A stretch of 8,168 nt of DNA from NCBI GenBank assembly GCA_022361535.1, contig JAKSAU010000729.1, positions 1 to 8,168 of the forward strand. The letters are read 5' to 3'. A program made the position numbers and the translations under genes. The DNA comes from Desulfobacterales bacterium. Lineage in GTDB: Bacteria > Desulfobacterota > Desulfobacteria > Desulfobacterales > Desulfobacteraceae. A model generated the notes under the pieces. That model was not told the DNA's origin and did no database searches. It saw only the letters and a program-made list of their open reading frames with translations. Positions 1 to 6,329 of this stretch are shown piece after piece. Position 1 is the first letter of the stretch, and every line of letters begins with the position of its first letter.

Positions 1-21
1 GTCCGGAGGACGGCGGCGTCT

Positions 22-259
22 TTAATCAGATAGAATTTTATCATATTCACCGGTCTGCATCATTTGAGCCAGTCCTTTGTTAAATTTTTTAATCAGTATC
101 TTCGCCTTTTCTTGGGGAAGTTGTCTGGATATCATAATGGTAAAAGGCATAATATTGACTCTTTTGGGGTGCCAAGTGATCTGGTGGGCTTAAAGTCTGA
201 AAAGAGTGGCTGTGTTTTGCGATTATTTTTTGGAAGTAGTACCAGGCAGGTGTATTGAA
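22..259 (-). pseudogene. C-terminal remnant of a second SBP_bac_3 solute-binding protein
   Basis: Reading downstream of the intact binding-protein gene, codons from 189 to 25 (stop TAA at 22-24) encode 55 residues including ITWHPKR, MPFTIMISRQ, FNKGLAQM and GEYDKIL. These align without gaps to the end of the upstream gene (VTFHPKP, LPNTVFISKK, LNQGLEKL, GRYKEIY); I count 15 identities in 50 positions. The frame is closed by a TAA at 190-192 and has no start codon in a sensible place. A plausible continuation (AWYYFQKIIAKH, SFQTLS) lies in another frame over about 259-188. Removing one C from the CCC run at 186-188 joins the two as ...QTLSHQITWHPK. This is therefore the 3' end of a paralogous gene that has lost about two thirds of its length and gained a frameshift. 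The homology of the 189-25 part is fairly secure; the frameshift join is inference. Confidence 0.65.
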
Positions 260-1041
260 TAAATCTCTTTGTACCGTCCAGATGTTTTTAATTTTTCAAG
301 GCCCTGGTTTAATGAGTTAACGAAGCGGTGCGCCCTCTGTTTATCTATTTTCTTTGAGATAAAAACGGTATTAGGCAATTCTCCTATGGGCTTTGGGTGA
401 AATGTAACCAGAGCTTGCTCCTGCGGTGTAAAGTGGTTTCTAAGCAGTGACCTGCCGACTTCAACTTCCATTACAAAGAGATCTGTTCTTCCTTTAAGAA
501 GATTAATGCAGCTGGTGATATCCTGGTACACTAAAAACGTGTTGAAGTGTCCCTGTTGGACAGCTCTGTCAAATTCTTTGCCATAGAAATAAGCCAAAGT
601 CATGCTCAAACGGTATCGGGCTAAATCTTCATAGGACTGCCAGTCGAAATCCAGTGTTTTGAGATGAAAAATAACATTTTTGCGTATGATAACCGGATCA
701 CAAAAGAAAAAATCTTTATTTCGCTCGGCTTTGGGGCTCCAGGCGATAGATCCGTCAAATTCCCCCTTTTGGGCCAGGACATAGCTTCGTTTCCATGAGT
801 CAAAGAATTTGTATTCAACATCAATACCCATCAGGGCATACGCTTCGGTAACAACCTGTGACATAAGACCGAACTTATGAAGGTTTTCAGAAGTGTAAGG
901 TGCCCATTCACCGTTGGTAAGAGTCACCTTGTCCCTGCATGAAACAGAAGTAGTTATGCCAAGGTTGCCAAATATAAAAACAGCAAGGATAGCAACCCCT
1001 AATACTCCATACTTTTGCTTGTTCAAGGCGAAAATTTTCAT
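223..1041 (-). CDS. periplasmic solute-binding protein, SBP_bac_3 family (orphan)
   Basis: A secreted protein of about 272 residues with the layout of polar amino-acid ABC transporter binding proteins. The N-terminus MKIFALNKQK is followed by a hydrophobic stretch (about VLGVAILAVFIFGNLGI) ending near SVSC, so a signal peptide is likely; the residues before the Cys do not make a good lipobox. The mature part begins with KVTLTNGEWAPYTSENL, then FDSWKRSYVLAQKGEFDGSI and ISKKIDKQRAHRFVNSLNQG, and ends with GRYKEIY, all typical of this fold. The longer ATG at 1056 has no ribosome site. The ATG at 1041 has GGA at a suitable distance and gives a cleaner signal peptide, so I chose it. No permease or ATPase gene is adjacent. 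It may serve a distant transporter or act as a signalling receptor. The ligand is unknown. The last eight or so residues (LPGTTSKK) may be read from sequence of the decayed paralogue downstream. Confidence 0.85.
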   Translation of the reverse strand: MKIFALNKQKYGVLGVAILAVFIFGNLGITTSVSCRDKVTLTNGEWAPYTSENLHKFGLMSQVVTEAYALMGIDVEYKFFDSWKRSYVLAQKGEFDGSIAWSPKAERNKDFFFCDPVIIRKNVIFHLKTLDFDWQSYEDLARYRLSMTLAYFYGKEFDRAVQQGHFNTFLVYQDITSCINLLKGRTDLFVMEVEVGRSLLRNHFTPQEQALVTFHPKPIGELPNTVFISKKIDKQRAHRFVNSLNQGLEKLKTSGRYKEIYSIHLPGTTSKK

Positions 1042-1112
1042 GTTTATCCATATCATTTAGGTATAACTAAGTATTTAACCTATTTCGTGAAAGAATGAAA
1101 TACTAGGTTTTT

Positions 1113-1131
1113 GTTATTTTCGTTAAATAAC
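1113..1131. promoter_or_regulatory. palindrome upstream of the binding-protein gene
   Basis: Perfect 7-base inverted repeat gttattt / aaataac around a 5-base centre, about 70-90 bases upstream of the binding-protein start, in an AT-rich intergenic region. Its position fits an operator or activator site, but no regulator is identified. The promoter itself is not clear: only weak -10-like sequences such as TTATAC occur near the start. Confidence 0.3.
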
Positions 1132-1150
1132 TGGAATTGATAGAGAAAAA

Positions 1151-1187
1151 AGGAAAGAGGTCCGGCCGGTGTCGGGAATCGGCCGGA
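1151..1187 (-). terminator. intrinsic terminator after the ligase-reductase operon
   Basis: A perfect 8-base GC-rich stem, tccggccg (1161-1168) with cggccgga (1180-1187), around an 11-base loop, 16 bases past the reductase stop. On the minus strand the stem is followed by a T-rich tail (CCTCTTTCCTTTTTTCTC). It would separate the fatty-acid operon from the binding-protein gene. Confidence 0.75.
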
Positions 1188-1203
1188 TATTCAAAAGATA
1201 AGA

Positions 1204-3204
1204 TTACAGATCGGCTATTGCCAGAAAACCGCCATGAATGGCATCATTTATTTTTCCCGGTTTAATGCTGTCGCCGATAATCGTGTACGAACATTCCAAC
1301 TCTTTGGCTGTTTGTTCAAGAGTATTCACAGAGGTTGACCCTGAAGCAAGGATTACAGAGTCAAACTTTTGTGTGCTGATCTCTCCATTGTGGTCAAAGG
1401 TAACAGATCCATCTTTAATGGACAGAACCTTTGCAGACGTCTTTATTATTACTCCATGGCGTTTCAGATTGCCCATGAGAATCCACTTGGTAGACTTGCC
1501 GACGTCCTGGCCAGCCTTTTCGAGCATCTCAAAGACTGTCACCTGTGAAGTGCCCTTGAACATGTAATGGCGCAGCCGTTCCGGCGGCAAGGCTTCATAA
1601 GTCATCAGAAAATGAAGCATTTCAGGGGTAAGGCATCCTTTTGCCGCAGCAAAATGAGCTGTTTCAAGACCTACGGCACCTCCTCCGATTACTGCCACCT
1701 CTTTGCCCAGACATGGATCTTTGGCAAGCACATCCCAAGCGGACATAACAGATGCGTCATCAATCCCATCAATAGGTGGTGTAAGCGGTGCCGCTCCTTG
1801 GGCAATGATCAGGTGGTCCGGGGATTTTTTGCGGATCAGATCGGCTGTTACCCGAGTATTCAAATGAACCGGCACCTGATATTTTTTTAACATAGCCCGG
1901 TAGTATCTCAAGTATTCCAAAATTTCTTTTTTGTGGGGCGGGGCAGCAGCAATAAATAACTGCCCGCCGATGTCGTCTGCTTTTTCGTAAAGATCTACAT
2001 GATGCCCGGCACGGACAGCCGTTATTGCGGCTTCAAGCCCGGCAACACCTGCACCTGCCACCATTATTTTTTTAGGGGATGTTGTTTTCGTGATTTTACG
2101 CTCCCCTTCAAACCCGGCCCTTGCATTGCCTATGCAGGAAACCGGCCTGCCGTTGAACAATTCATCGGTACAACCCTGGGAGCAGGCCACACATGGCCGG
2201 ATTTCTTCGGGCTTACCATCGGCAGCCTTCTGCGGCCAATAGGGGTCTGCAATCAACACCCGTCCTAAATTCACCATATCGGCCTGACCGTCTGCAAGGA
2301 TCTTTTCTGCCTGGTCCGGTGTGGTAATGCGGTTGGAAGCCATAACCGGGATGGAGACAGCTGCCTTGATGTTCATGGCCAAAAATGAGAACCCGGATCT
2401 GGGGAGATCCATTGGCAGCTGCGGTATACGGGATTCATGCCAGCCGCCCGTTACATTAAGGATGTCTGCACCGGCAGTCTCATACACTTTTGCCACCTCA
2501 GGAGTGGTTTCATCCGTTGTGGAATCCTTTACAAAATCATTGCCGGCCATTCTTACCCCAATGGGATAATCAGGGCCTACACGATCCCGTATCATCTCAA
2601 TAATTTCTTTGGGGAAACGTGTCCGGTTTTCAAAGCTGCCCCCGTACTGATCCTGGCGCTTGTTTTTCAAAGGTGACAAAAACTGGGTGATCAGGTATCC
2701 GGCCGAACCGATAATCTCCACTCCTTCAAATCCCGCTTCTTTGGCTCTTACGGCAGCGTTTGCAAATGCTGCCTGCACGGTTTGGATATCCTCCAGACTC
2801 ATCTCTTTAGGGGTCGTTTTAGAGTATTTGGAGAAAATGGCTGAAGGCGCTATGGGTGCCTCATTGTTGATAAGAAAAGGGTGGGTGTAGGCACCGCCGT
2901 GGAAAAGCTGAATCCAGGGGCTTGCCCCATGGTCTTTGATAAGGCTGCATGCTTTTGAAAAATCATCAATGGCGTCGTCCTGTGCCAGGGATAAAGGTAC
3001 AAAACCTGCTCCAATATAGTCCACCCCAACAGGCCCCACTGTGACGATGCCTGCGCCTCCTCGGGCCATTTCTTCAAAAAAATTGTAATACCTGTCATTG
3101 AGCTTGGAGTCATAGGAAAAGAGAAGACCCAAAGAAGGATATGCAATGCGGTTGCGTATGGTTTGAGTATTAATGGTAATGGGGCTTAAAAGATTGGGAT
3201 ACAT
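1204..3204 (-). CDS. 2,4-dienoyl-CoA reductase (FadH)-like FMN/FAD/4Fe-4S oxidoreductase
   Basis: 666 residues, close to the usual length of NADPH-dependent 2,4-dienoyl-CoA reductases and clostridial 2-enoate reductases. Residues 1 to about 330 form an Old Yellow Enzyme-type FMN barrel. The FadH-type active-site residues are recognisable as Tyr170 (IIGSAGYLITQFL) and His256 (GGWHESRIP). Cys338, Cys341, Cys345 and Cys357 (CVACSQGC, then SCIGNAR) form the 4Fe-4S motif. The FAD and NAD(P) domains carry GAGVAG (384-389) and GGGAVG (507-512). An insertion at about 523-552 (CLTPEMLHFL...) resembles that of BaiCD/enoate-reductase relatives, so the substrate may not be a classical dienoyl-CoA. By family, the enzyme passes electrons from NAD(P)H through FAD and the cluster to FMN to reduce a conjugated C=C bond. 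Its ATG lies 6 bases after the ligase stop, with its AAGGA site inside the ligase gene, so translation is probably coupled. The family is secure; the exact substrate is not. Confidence 0.92.
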   Translation of the reverse strand: MYPNLLSPITINTQTIRNRIAYPSLGLLFSYDSKLNDRYYNFFEEMARGGAGIVTVGPVGVDYIGAGFVPLSLAQDDAIDDFSKACSLIKDHGASPWIQLFHGGAYTHPFLINNEAPIAPSAIFSKYSKTTPKEMSLEDIQTVQAAFANAAVRAKEAGFEGVEIIGSAGYLITQFLSPLKNKRQDQYGGSFENRTRFPKEIIEMIRDRVGPDYPIGVRMAGNDFVKDSTTDETTPEVAKVYETAGADILNVTGGWHESRIPQLPMDLPRSGFSFLAMNIKAAVSIPVMASNRITTPDQAEKILADGQADMVNLGRVLIADPYWPQKAADGKPEEIRPCVACSQGCTDELFNGRPVSCIGNARAGFEGERKITKTTSPKKIMVAGAGVAGLEAAITAVRAGHHVDLYEKADDIGGQLFIAAAPPHKKEILEYLRYYRAMLKKYQVPVHLNTRVTADLIRKKSPDHLIIAQGAAPLTPPIDGIDDASVMSAWDVLAKDPCLGKEVAVIGGGAVGLETAHFAAAKGCLTPEMLHFLMTYEALPPERLRHYMFKGTSQVTVFEMLEKAGQDVGKSTKWILMGNLKRHGVIIKTSAKVLSIKDGSVTFDHNGEISTQKFDSVILASGSTSVNTLEQTAKELECSYTIIGDSIKPGKINDAIHGGFLAIADL

Positions 3205-3210
3205 GGTTAA

Positions 3211-4917
3211 TTATTCCTTTTTTGCAGCTTCCATGGCCCGAAGGTCCTTGCGAAGTACCTTGCCTACGTTGGTTTTCGGAAGTTCGTCAATAAATTCCAC
3301 ACTCGTAGGCAGTTTATATTTGGCAAGTTTTTGGGCGCAATAATCAATGAGTTCTTTTTCTGTTGTGGTCTGGCCCTGGGCCAGCACTACAAACGCTTTG
3401 ATCTGTTCTCCCCTGGTAGGATGGGGGATACCAACAGCACAGGCTTCCATGACTTTGGGGTGGGTAAACAGCACTTCGTCAATATCTCTTGGATAGACGT
3501 TATATCCACCCGAAATAATCATATCTTTTTTGCGGTCCACAATGAAAAAGTAGCCGTCTTCATCCATCATGGCGATGTCGCCTGTGTGAAGCCATCCATC
3601 CACAACAGTCTTTTGGGTTTCCTCGGACATGTTCAAGTAACCTCGCATAACCTGCGGGCCTTTAACGACCATTTCCCCTGGTTCTCCCGGTGGCATCTCC
3701 TTTTCGGGGTCATTCAAATCAACAATTTTGCAAAGCGTATCCGGCAGGGGGACACCGATACTTCCCACCTTACGTTTGCCTTCGTTAAATGGGTTTACAT
3801 GGGTGGCAGGTGAAGACTCTGTCATGCCAAAAGCTTCAATGATCACGGAACCGGTCTTTTTTTCAAACCCCCGAATCACCTCCAGGGGAAGGGGCGCAGA
3901 ACCGGATACACAGGCTTTGATGGAACTTAAATCTGCACTTGCTGTTTTAGGGTGGTTCAGCACGCCAATAAACATGGTGGGTACCAAGGGTGCAATCGTG
4001 GGGTTGAATTTGACCATAGCTTCCAGGAGCTGGTCTGGCTGAGGCTTTGGAACCAGGATATTGGCCCAGCCTTTGGCAATAGCAAAGTTCATGGATACGG
4101 TCAGCCCCATAACATGGAAAAAGGGGAGAGCACCCATCATGATCTCTTCGGTGTTGTCCTTGAATGTAGGCAGCCAGCTGTTGATCTGCTGGGTTTGGCG
4201 GCTCAGGTTGCCATGGGTCAGTATAGCGCCTTTGGAAACTCCTGTAGTTCCGCCAGTATACTGGAACATGGCCACATCTTCAGGTCCCAGACCTCCCTGT
4301 ACAGGAGTAGGTGTCTGTGTTTTGTATTCTTTTATGACCTTTTTCCATTGAAAGAGATTGTCTGCCGGTTTGACGCTCGCTTTAAGGCCTTTGCCTTTTG
4401 CGACCAGGGGAAAAAGCAAGTTTTTAGGGAACGGCAGGTAATCACCTATGGAGGTGACCACGATATCTTTAATCCCTGTTTTGGGTCTAAGGTCAATCAT
4501 CCTGTTTGCCAGAAGATCCAGGGTGATCAAATGGGTGGCTTTAGAATCGTTGAATTGGTGAAGCAGTTCCGGGTCTGCATACAACGGGTTGTTCATTACG
4601 GCCACAGCACCGATTTTCATGATCGCATAGAACGCCACAGGGCAGGGAATCACGTTTGGCAGAAGAATAGCCACGGCATCCCCTTTTTTAACGCCCTGTT
4701 TTTGGAGAAAAGCGGCAAAGGCGTCTGCCATTTCATTGAATTCTTTGTAAGTGATGGAATACCCCTGGAAAATCAGGGCAATGTTGTCCGGTACTTTTTG
4801 ACTGTTGGTTTCAAGGTATTGGTGGAGGAGAGTATCATCGAATTCAATAAACTCGGGTACGCCCGGGTCGTAAAATTTGAGCCAGGGTTTGTCTTCATAA
4901 CGCAGGGCTGGTGTCAC
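3211..4917 (-). CDS. fadD: long-chain fatty-acid--CoA ligase, FadD type
   Basis: 568 residues of the ANL (acyl/aryl-CoA synthetase) superfamily, close to E. coli FadD in length and motif order. It activates a fatty acid with ATP to an acyl-adenylate and then to acyl-CoA, probably at the inner face of the membrane. Visible motifs are the P-loop YTGGTTGVSKG (220-230), EAFGMTESSPATH (361-373), GWLHTGD (441-447), DRKKDMIISGGYNVYP (461-476, the hinge and fatty-acid signature region) and KTNVGK with the catalytic lysine at 553. The N-terminus PWLKFYDPGVPE is typical of bacterial FadD. The start is GTG, 5 bases after a perfect AGGAGG. The ATGATGTGA that overlaps it is out of frame and ends at once. 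It is the first gene of a two-gene operon with the FadH-like reductase and is preceded by its own promoter and palindrome. Chain-length preference cannot be read from the sequence. Confidence 0.93.
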   Translation of the reverse strand: MTPALRYEDKPWLKFYDPGVPEFIEFDDTLLHQYLETNSQKVPDNIALIFQGYSITYKEFNEMADAFAAFLQKQGVKKGDAVAILLPNVIPCPVAFYAIMKIGAVAVMNNPLYADPELLHQFNDSKATHLITLDLLANRMIDLRPKTGIKDIVVTSIGDYLPFPKNLLFPLVAKGKGLKASVKPADNLFQWKKVIKEYKTQTPTPVQGGLGPEDVAMFQYTGGTTGVSKGAILTHGNLSRQTQQINSWLPTFKDNTEEIMMGALPFFHVMGLTVSMNFAIAKGWANILVPKPQPDQLLEAMVKFNPTIAPLVPTMFIGVLNHPKTASADLSSIKACVSGSAPLPLEVIRGFEKKTGSVIIEAFGMTESSPATHVNPFNEGKRKVGSIGVPLPDTLCKIVDLNDPEKEMPPGEPGEMVVKGPQVMRGYLNMSEETQKTVVDGWLHTGDIAMMDEDGYFFIVDRKKDMIISGGYNVYPRDIDEVLFTHPKVMEACAVGIPHPTRGEQIKAFVVLAQGQTTTEKELIDYCAQKLAKYKLPTSVEFIDELPKTNVGKVLRKDLRAMEAAKKE

Positions 4918-4949
4918 ATCATCCTCCTTGTATAAACGGTTATTGGCAG

Positions 4950-4973
4950 TGAAAACCGATCATCCGGTTTTCA
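4950..4973. promoter_or_regulatory. candidate operator palindrome at the ligase transcription start
   Basis: A perfect 9-base inverted repeat, tgaaaaccg / cggttttca, around a 6-base centre. It begins next to the predicted -10 box and so covers about +1 to +20 of the ligase transcript. That is a classical position for a repressor site. It has no T tail on either strand, so a terminator is unlikely. It could also act as a 5' UTR hairpin. Confidence 0.5.
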
Positions 4974-5005
4974 TATATAAAGTTCTCCTTTTATTTTTAG
5001 TCAAA
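4974..5005 (-). promoter_or_regulatory. promoter of the ligase-reductase operon
   Basis: On the minus strand, TTGACT (5004-4999) and TTTATA (4981-4976) are spaced by 17 bases, behind a run of T. The core is almost the same as the promoter of the tetR gene: TTTGAC, AAAATAAAAG, GAACT and TATATA are shared in order, with a 2-base insertion after TTTGAC. The start site would be near 4969, giving a leader of about 50 bases. Confidence 0.6.
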
Positions 5006-5027
5006 AAAAACAGTTTCTCTTAAGAAA
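5003..5027 (-). terminator. possible weak terminator after tetR
   Basis: On the minus strand, TTTCT / AGAAA forms a 5-base AT-rich stem (5014-5018 with 5023-5027, 4-base loop), followed 3 bases later by eight T residues (5010-5003). The stem is weak, and the T run also sits just upstream of the -35 box of the ligase promoter. Some read-through from tetR into the ligase is therefore likely. Confidence 0.3.
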
Positions 5028-5051
5028 GTCCCCGCAAAAAGGCTCAGCTGC

Positions 5052-5648
5052 TTATACTTTGGATGACTCAATGCCAGCCAGCAGACTGTCGATCAACGGG
5101 TCAACAAACTCGATTAACTGGTCCGGGCTGCCTGTCATTACCCAGTTGGTGACCAAATGCTCAATGGTGCCCAGGACCATGGCGCGGATAAGATAAGGAT
5201 TGAGGTCCGGTTTGAATTCACCTGATTCGATGCCTTCTTCAATGACGTGTGTGATCTGCCTGACCCCTTCTTTAATAACGTGATGGCCGGACGTATCCAG
5301 AAATTTTTTATTATGTTTGAGAAACAGCATAAGTACGGCTGCAAAGTCGGGGTTCTTCTGGTAGGAATCCATGAGCAGGTAGACAATTGCCCTAAGTTTG
5401 TTGCCTGCCCCGCGGATAAGTTTGAGATGGAAGGCCATGGTCTCAAACAGGTTCTGGCTGGACTGGGCAGGGATCGAAAATAAGAGTCCCTCTTTGGTGG
5501 AAAAGTACTCGTAAATTGATGCTTCGGACACTTTTGCTCCTTTGGCAATTTCCGTGATTGTGGCTTCCTGAAATCCCCTTTTTGCAAAGACTTTTGTCGC
5601 TGTGTCCAGAATCTGCTTTTTCCTAAGTTCTGTTTTATTAGCTGCCAT
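5052..5648 (-). CDS. TetR/AcrR-family regulator, FadR-like
   Basis: 198 residues, normal for the family. The N-terminal DNA-binding domain has a clear helix-turn-helix at about 30-50 (ATITEIAKGAKVSEASIYEYF) followed by STKEGLL. The C-terminal part ends GTIEHLVTNWVMTG and LIDSLLAGI, a pattern I recognise from the Bacillus FadR (YsiA) group of acyl-CoA-responsive repressors (GTI...VTTWVM...SGI). It probably represses the adjacent ligase-reductase operon and itself, being released by long-chain acyl-CoA; ligand and targets are inferred from neighbours and resemblance. The ATG at 5648 has AAGGG 5 bases upstream. The gene ends 134 bases before the ligase start, and its promoter closely copies that of the ligase. 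Other TetR roles, such as efflux control, are less likely because no pump gene is nearby. Confidence 0.88.
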   Translation of the reverse strand: MAANKTELRKKQILDTATKVFAKRGFQEATITEIAKGAKVSEASIYEYFSTKEGLLFSIPAQSSQNLFETMAFHLKLIRGAGNKLRAIVYLLMDSYQKNPDFAAVLMLFLKHNKKFLDTSGHHVIKEGVRQITHVIEEGIESGEFKPDLNPYLIRAMVLGTIEHLVTNWVMTGSPDQLIEFVDPLIDSLLAGIESSKV

Positions 5649-5666
5649 GTCAACCCTTATAGTTTT

Positions 5667-5688
5667 GGAAGATATTACAATATTTTCC
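5667..5688. promoter_or_regulatory. candidate operator palindrome at the tetR transcription start
   Basis: 22-base inverted repeat: ggaagatatt / aatattttcc around a 2-base centre, with one mismatch per arm. It lies 4 bases past the tetR -10 box, so it covers the probable start site. It is in the same place as the palindrome at the ligase promoter but differs in sequence. It may be an autoregulatory operator or the site of another factor. Confidence 0.4.
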
Positions 5689-5692
5689 TTAT

Positions 5693-5722
5693 TATATAGA
5701 GTTCAACTTTTATTTTGTCAAA
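5693..5722 (-). promoter_or_regulatory. promoter of tetR
   Basis: On the minus strand, TTGACA (5721-5716) is a perfect -35 box and TATATA (5698-5693) a good -10 box with a 17-base spacer; an overlapping TATAAT at 5696-5691 would give 19. The start site would be near 5686. The stretch AAAATAAAAG, two bases, GAACT, one base, TATATA recurs at the ligase promoter. Confidence 0.7.
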
Positions 5723-5818
5723 TAAAAAAATGTCTGGCTTTGGCTGGGGTGTTTTATTCTTGTTTTAGATGGGTTATGCCGCAAAAAAGGACAAAAGGAA
5801 AGATAAATTGAAATGGTA

Positions 5819-5861
5819 TTGCCGTTTCCCATAAGTTGTCTTACCAGATGAGAAACGGCAA
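5819..5861 (-). terminator. long stem-loop after the ABM-domain gene
   Basis: A perfect 10-base inverted repeat, ttgccgtttc (5819-5828) with gaaacggcaa (5852-5861), starting 9 bases past the stop of the ABM gene. The 23-base loop holds a small second stem, taag / ctta. On the minus strand the tail is only loosely T-rich (TACCATTTCAATTTATC). It may be a Rho-independent terminator of poor form or an RNA-stability hairpin. Confidence 0.45.
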
Positions 5862-5870
5862 ATGAAAAGG

Positions 5871-6215
5871 TTATAAATCTGTTTTTTGAAGTGGAGGCGG
5901 AAATTCAAGTTCAGCGGCTGCTTTATATTTGCTGAACACATAGGGTTCGTATTCGGTCGGTTGTAACTGGAGGTCCGCCATTTTTGCATCGACTTCTCTG
6001 CGGTGGGGATTTGCTTTCCAGTTTTTCCAATCTGCCAGACTCTCCCATTTACTGATGATGAGTACCTTGTTGGTATCTTCTGCACAAAGCAGGGTTTCAC
6101 CCGAGATATAACCTGGTTGCTGGACAGCATGGGATCTAAGTGATTTGAGCAGTTCAAAAAAATCATGATCCATGCCCGGTTTCACTTCACGTTTAATGAT
6201 AACTTTTACAATCAT
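5871..6215 (-). CDS. ABM-domain (antibiotic biosynthesis monooxygenase-like) protein
   Basis: 114 residues forming one dimeric alpha/beta-barrel ABM domain: a first strand VKVIIKREVKPG, then LKSLRSHAVQQPGYISGETL, KVLIISKWESLADWKNW and NPHRREVDAKM, ending in TEYEPYVFSKY. There is no signal peptide or membrane segment, so it should be cytoplasmic. The family includes cofactor-free monooxygenases, haem-degrading enzymes and many proteins of unknown role; no residue here decides the reaction. The ATG at 6215 is preceded by AAAGGAGG at good spacing, a strong ribosome site. It is a single-gene unit with a stem-loop after the stop. It precedes tetR in the same direction, but the tetR promoter and about 220 bases separate them, so a role in the fatty-acid pathway is only a guess from location. 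Confidence 0.82.
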   Translation of the reverse strand: MIVKVIIKREVKPGMDHDFFELLKSLRSHAVQQPGYISGETLLCAEDTNKVLIISKWESLADWKNWKANPHRREVDAKMADLQLQPTEYEPYVFSKYKAAAELEFPPPLQKTDL

Positions 6216-6329
6216 ATTCCCTCCTTTGTTATGAGTTAACCTGAGTATGCAGCAGTTTGAATACGGTTGTTACTTGGATGGGAAAGCAATTGCCTGGCTC
6301 AAAATCAAACGAGATATGCAGGATAAAAA

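Noticed and set aside
1..21. GC-rich self-complementary bases at the left edge (gtcc gga ggac; gac ggcggc gtc) as a terminator
   Set aside because: The arms are 3-4 bases long and the sequence is cut by the window edge, so no structure can be supported.
64..258. Plus-strand ORF of 64 codons at the left edge
   Set aside because: It is antisense to the decayed binding-protein remnant, whose homology to the neighbouring gene explains this stretch better.
1238..2890. Several plus-strand ORFs opposite the reductase
   Set aside because: All are antisense to the reductase, whose active-site, Fe-S and nucleotide-binding motifs are intact, and none has a recognisable domain.
3952..4935. Plus-strand ORF of 327 codons
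   Set aside because: It lies antisense to the ligase, whose motifs are complete. It has no recognisable domain and no ribosome site; it is a shadow of the ligase codon usage.
5138..5653. Minus-strand ORF of 171 codons in another frame of tetR
   Set aside because: Its product is Ser/Pro/Arg-rich with no domain, while the main frame has a clear TetR helix-turn-helix and FadR-like C-terminus.
5774..6166. Minus-strand ORF of 130 codons overlapping the ABM gene
   Set aside because: The alternative frame of the ABM gene shows the conserved domain and a strong ribosome site; this one shows neither.
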